Source: Nocardioides sp. (lineage in GTDB: Bacteria > Actinomycetota > Actinomycetes > Propionibacteriales > Nocardioidaceae). Taken from it: a DNA stretch of 64,000 nt. The stretch is taken from NCBI RefSeq assembly GCF_025965415.1, contig NZ_JAOPWY010000142.1, forward strand, positions 1 to 64,000. Reading direction: 5' to 3'. Within the stretch, counting starts at the first letter, position 1. The number at the start of each line of letters is the position of its first letter. The position numbers and the translations under genes are program-made. The notes beneath the pieces are model-generated. The model worked only from the letters and a program-made list of their open reading frames with translations, was not told where the DNA came from and made no database searches. Shown piece after piece: positions 63,589-64,000 of the stretch.

Positions 63589-64000
63589 CTACTCCCACTT
63601 GGTCGCGAAGCTGAAGCCGACCGCCATGAAAGCGATGCCGACGACGAGGTTCCACTGCCCGAGGTCGTTGAAGATCCACAGCTTGGAGAGGTCGTCGGAG
63701 AAGACGTAGAAGGTGCAGATCCAGAGCAGGCCGACGAGGAAGCAGCCCAGCATGCCGACCACGACGCCTCGGCCGCGGCCGAGCGGGGTCGAGGGGTGGG
63801 CCGAGACCATGAGGCCGAGCATCAGCGCTCCGAAGCCGATCGCGTAGTTCCAGTCGCCGAGGTCGCTGACGGCCTTGGGCGAGCCCTCCACCGGCGGGAA
63901 GGCGAGCGGGTTGCCGCGGGCCTGGGCGTAGTAGAAGACCAGCCACGCGATGCCGGCCACGACGAGGACGAGACTGATCAGGAACCTGACGGTGAAGAGC
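63589..64000 (-). CDS. crgA: cell division protein CrgA (5' end beyond window)
   Basis: This small membrane protein helps organise the septum with FtsZ and penicillin-binding proteins. The visible part ends FNDLGQWNLVVGIAFMAVGF and contains VRFLISLVLVVAGIAWLVFY at its left, both typical of CrgA. It shows four hydrophobic segments, which suggests a duplicated or longer form than the two-helix CrgA of Streptomyces and Mycobacterium. The frame remains open to 64000, so the start lies outside. The position after rhomboid is conserved. Confidence 0.82.
   Translation of the reverse strand, partial: LFTVRFLISLVLVVAGIAWLVFYYAQARGNPLAFPPVEGSPKAVSDLGDWNYAIGFGALMLGLMVSAHPSTPLGRGRGVVVGMLGCFLVGLLWICTFYVFSDDLSKLWIFNDLGQWNLVVGIAFMAVGFSFATKWE

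Overview
The window reads as chromosomal DNA of a high-GC actinobacterium, most likely Nocardioidaceae (Nocardioides or a close relative). The left end carries the conserved near-origin order recF, DUF721, gyrB, gyrA, DUF3566, tRNA-Ile, a DLW-39-type small protein and tRNA-Ala. The right end carries the equally typical group cyclophilin, rhomboid protease and crgA. Between these lie about 50 kb of more variable content. The taxonomic call is inference from gene order and protein similarity recalled from memory; no database was searched.

Layout. (1) 1-8216: replication, repair and topoisomerase genes plus two tRNAs. The recF here has an internal tandem duplication. (2) 8217-8778: no recognisable gene. 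(3) 8779-23075: a surface-polysaccharide locus. A minus-strand chain of overlapping genes (19038 down to 8779) encodes a bacillosamine-type dehydratase, aminotransferase, acetyltransferase and phosphoglycosyl transferase (PglF/E/D/C-like), three further glycosyltransferases, a Wzy/ligase-like protein and a flippase. Around it are a DUF4012 protein, a small secreted protein and a plus-strand Wzz/BY-kinase chain-length regulator. (4) 23885-47193: a catabolic island. It encodes a three-component Rieske oxygenase of the phthalate 4,5-dioxygenase type (ferredoxin, oxygenase, distant reductase), a 4,5-dihydroxyphthalate-decarboxylase-like protein, a zinc dehydrogenase, an RraA/LigK-like aldolase, a LigJ-like hydratase, a PanB-like enzyme, hydrolases, a NorQ/NorD-like AAA+/VWA pair next to an M29-fold metalloenzyme, an M24-fold enzyme, an MFS permease, an ABC importer and a FadR-type GntR regulator. 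(5) 47413-48393: scars of an ISL3 element and a hipA-like gene. (6) 48533-57692: a secreted M6 metalloprotease, an orphan degenerate ABC ATPase, and a three-gene operon (processive GT2 synthase, HlyD-like protein, GH81 lipoprotein) that looks built for beta-1,3-glucan. (7) 57726-64000: SURF1, DUF3817, patatin, PlsC-like acyltransferase, a coiled membrane protein, cyclophilin, rhomboid and partial crgA, with two large hairpins and a cluster of DnaA-box-like sites.

How it fits together. The catabolic island is tied into one regulon by nine copies, perfect to degenerate, of a 16-bp palindrome (consensus AATGGTNNNACCATTA). They lie before the ferredoxin operon, between the decarboxylase and dehydrogenase genes, before the norQ-like gene, before the reductase, around the regulator/MFS divergence, before the M24 gene and twice before the ABC importer. 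This matches the TGGTNNNACCA recognition of the FadR/PdhR subfamily and makes the GntR protein at 38029-38766 the likely local regulator. The pathway resembles phthalate to protocatechuate and the lower 4,5-cleavage route, but no classical LigAB ring-cleavage dioxygenase or LigI lactonase is present. The most interesting open question is whether the M29-fold protein, served by the co-regulated NorQ/NorD-like pair with its histidine-rich loop, fills that gap.
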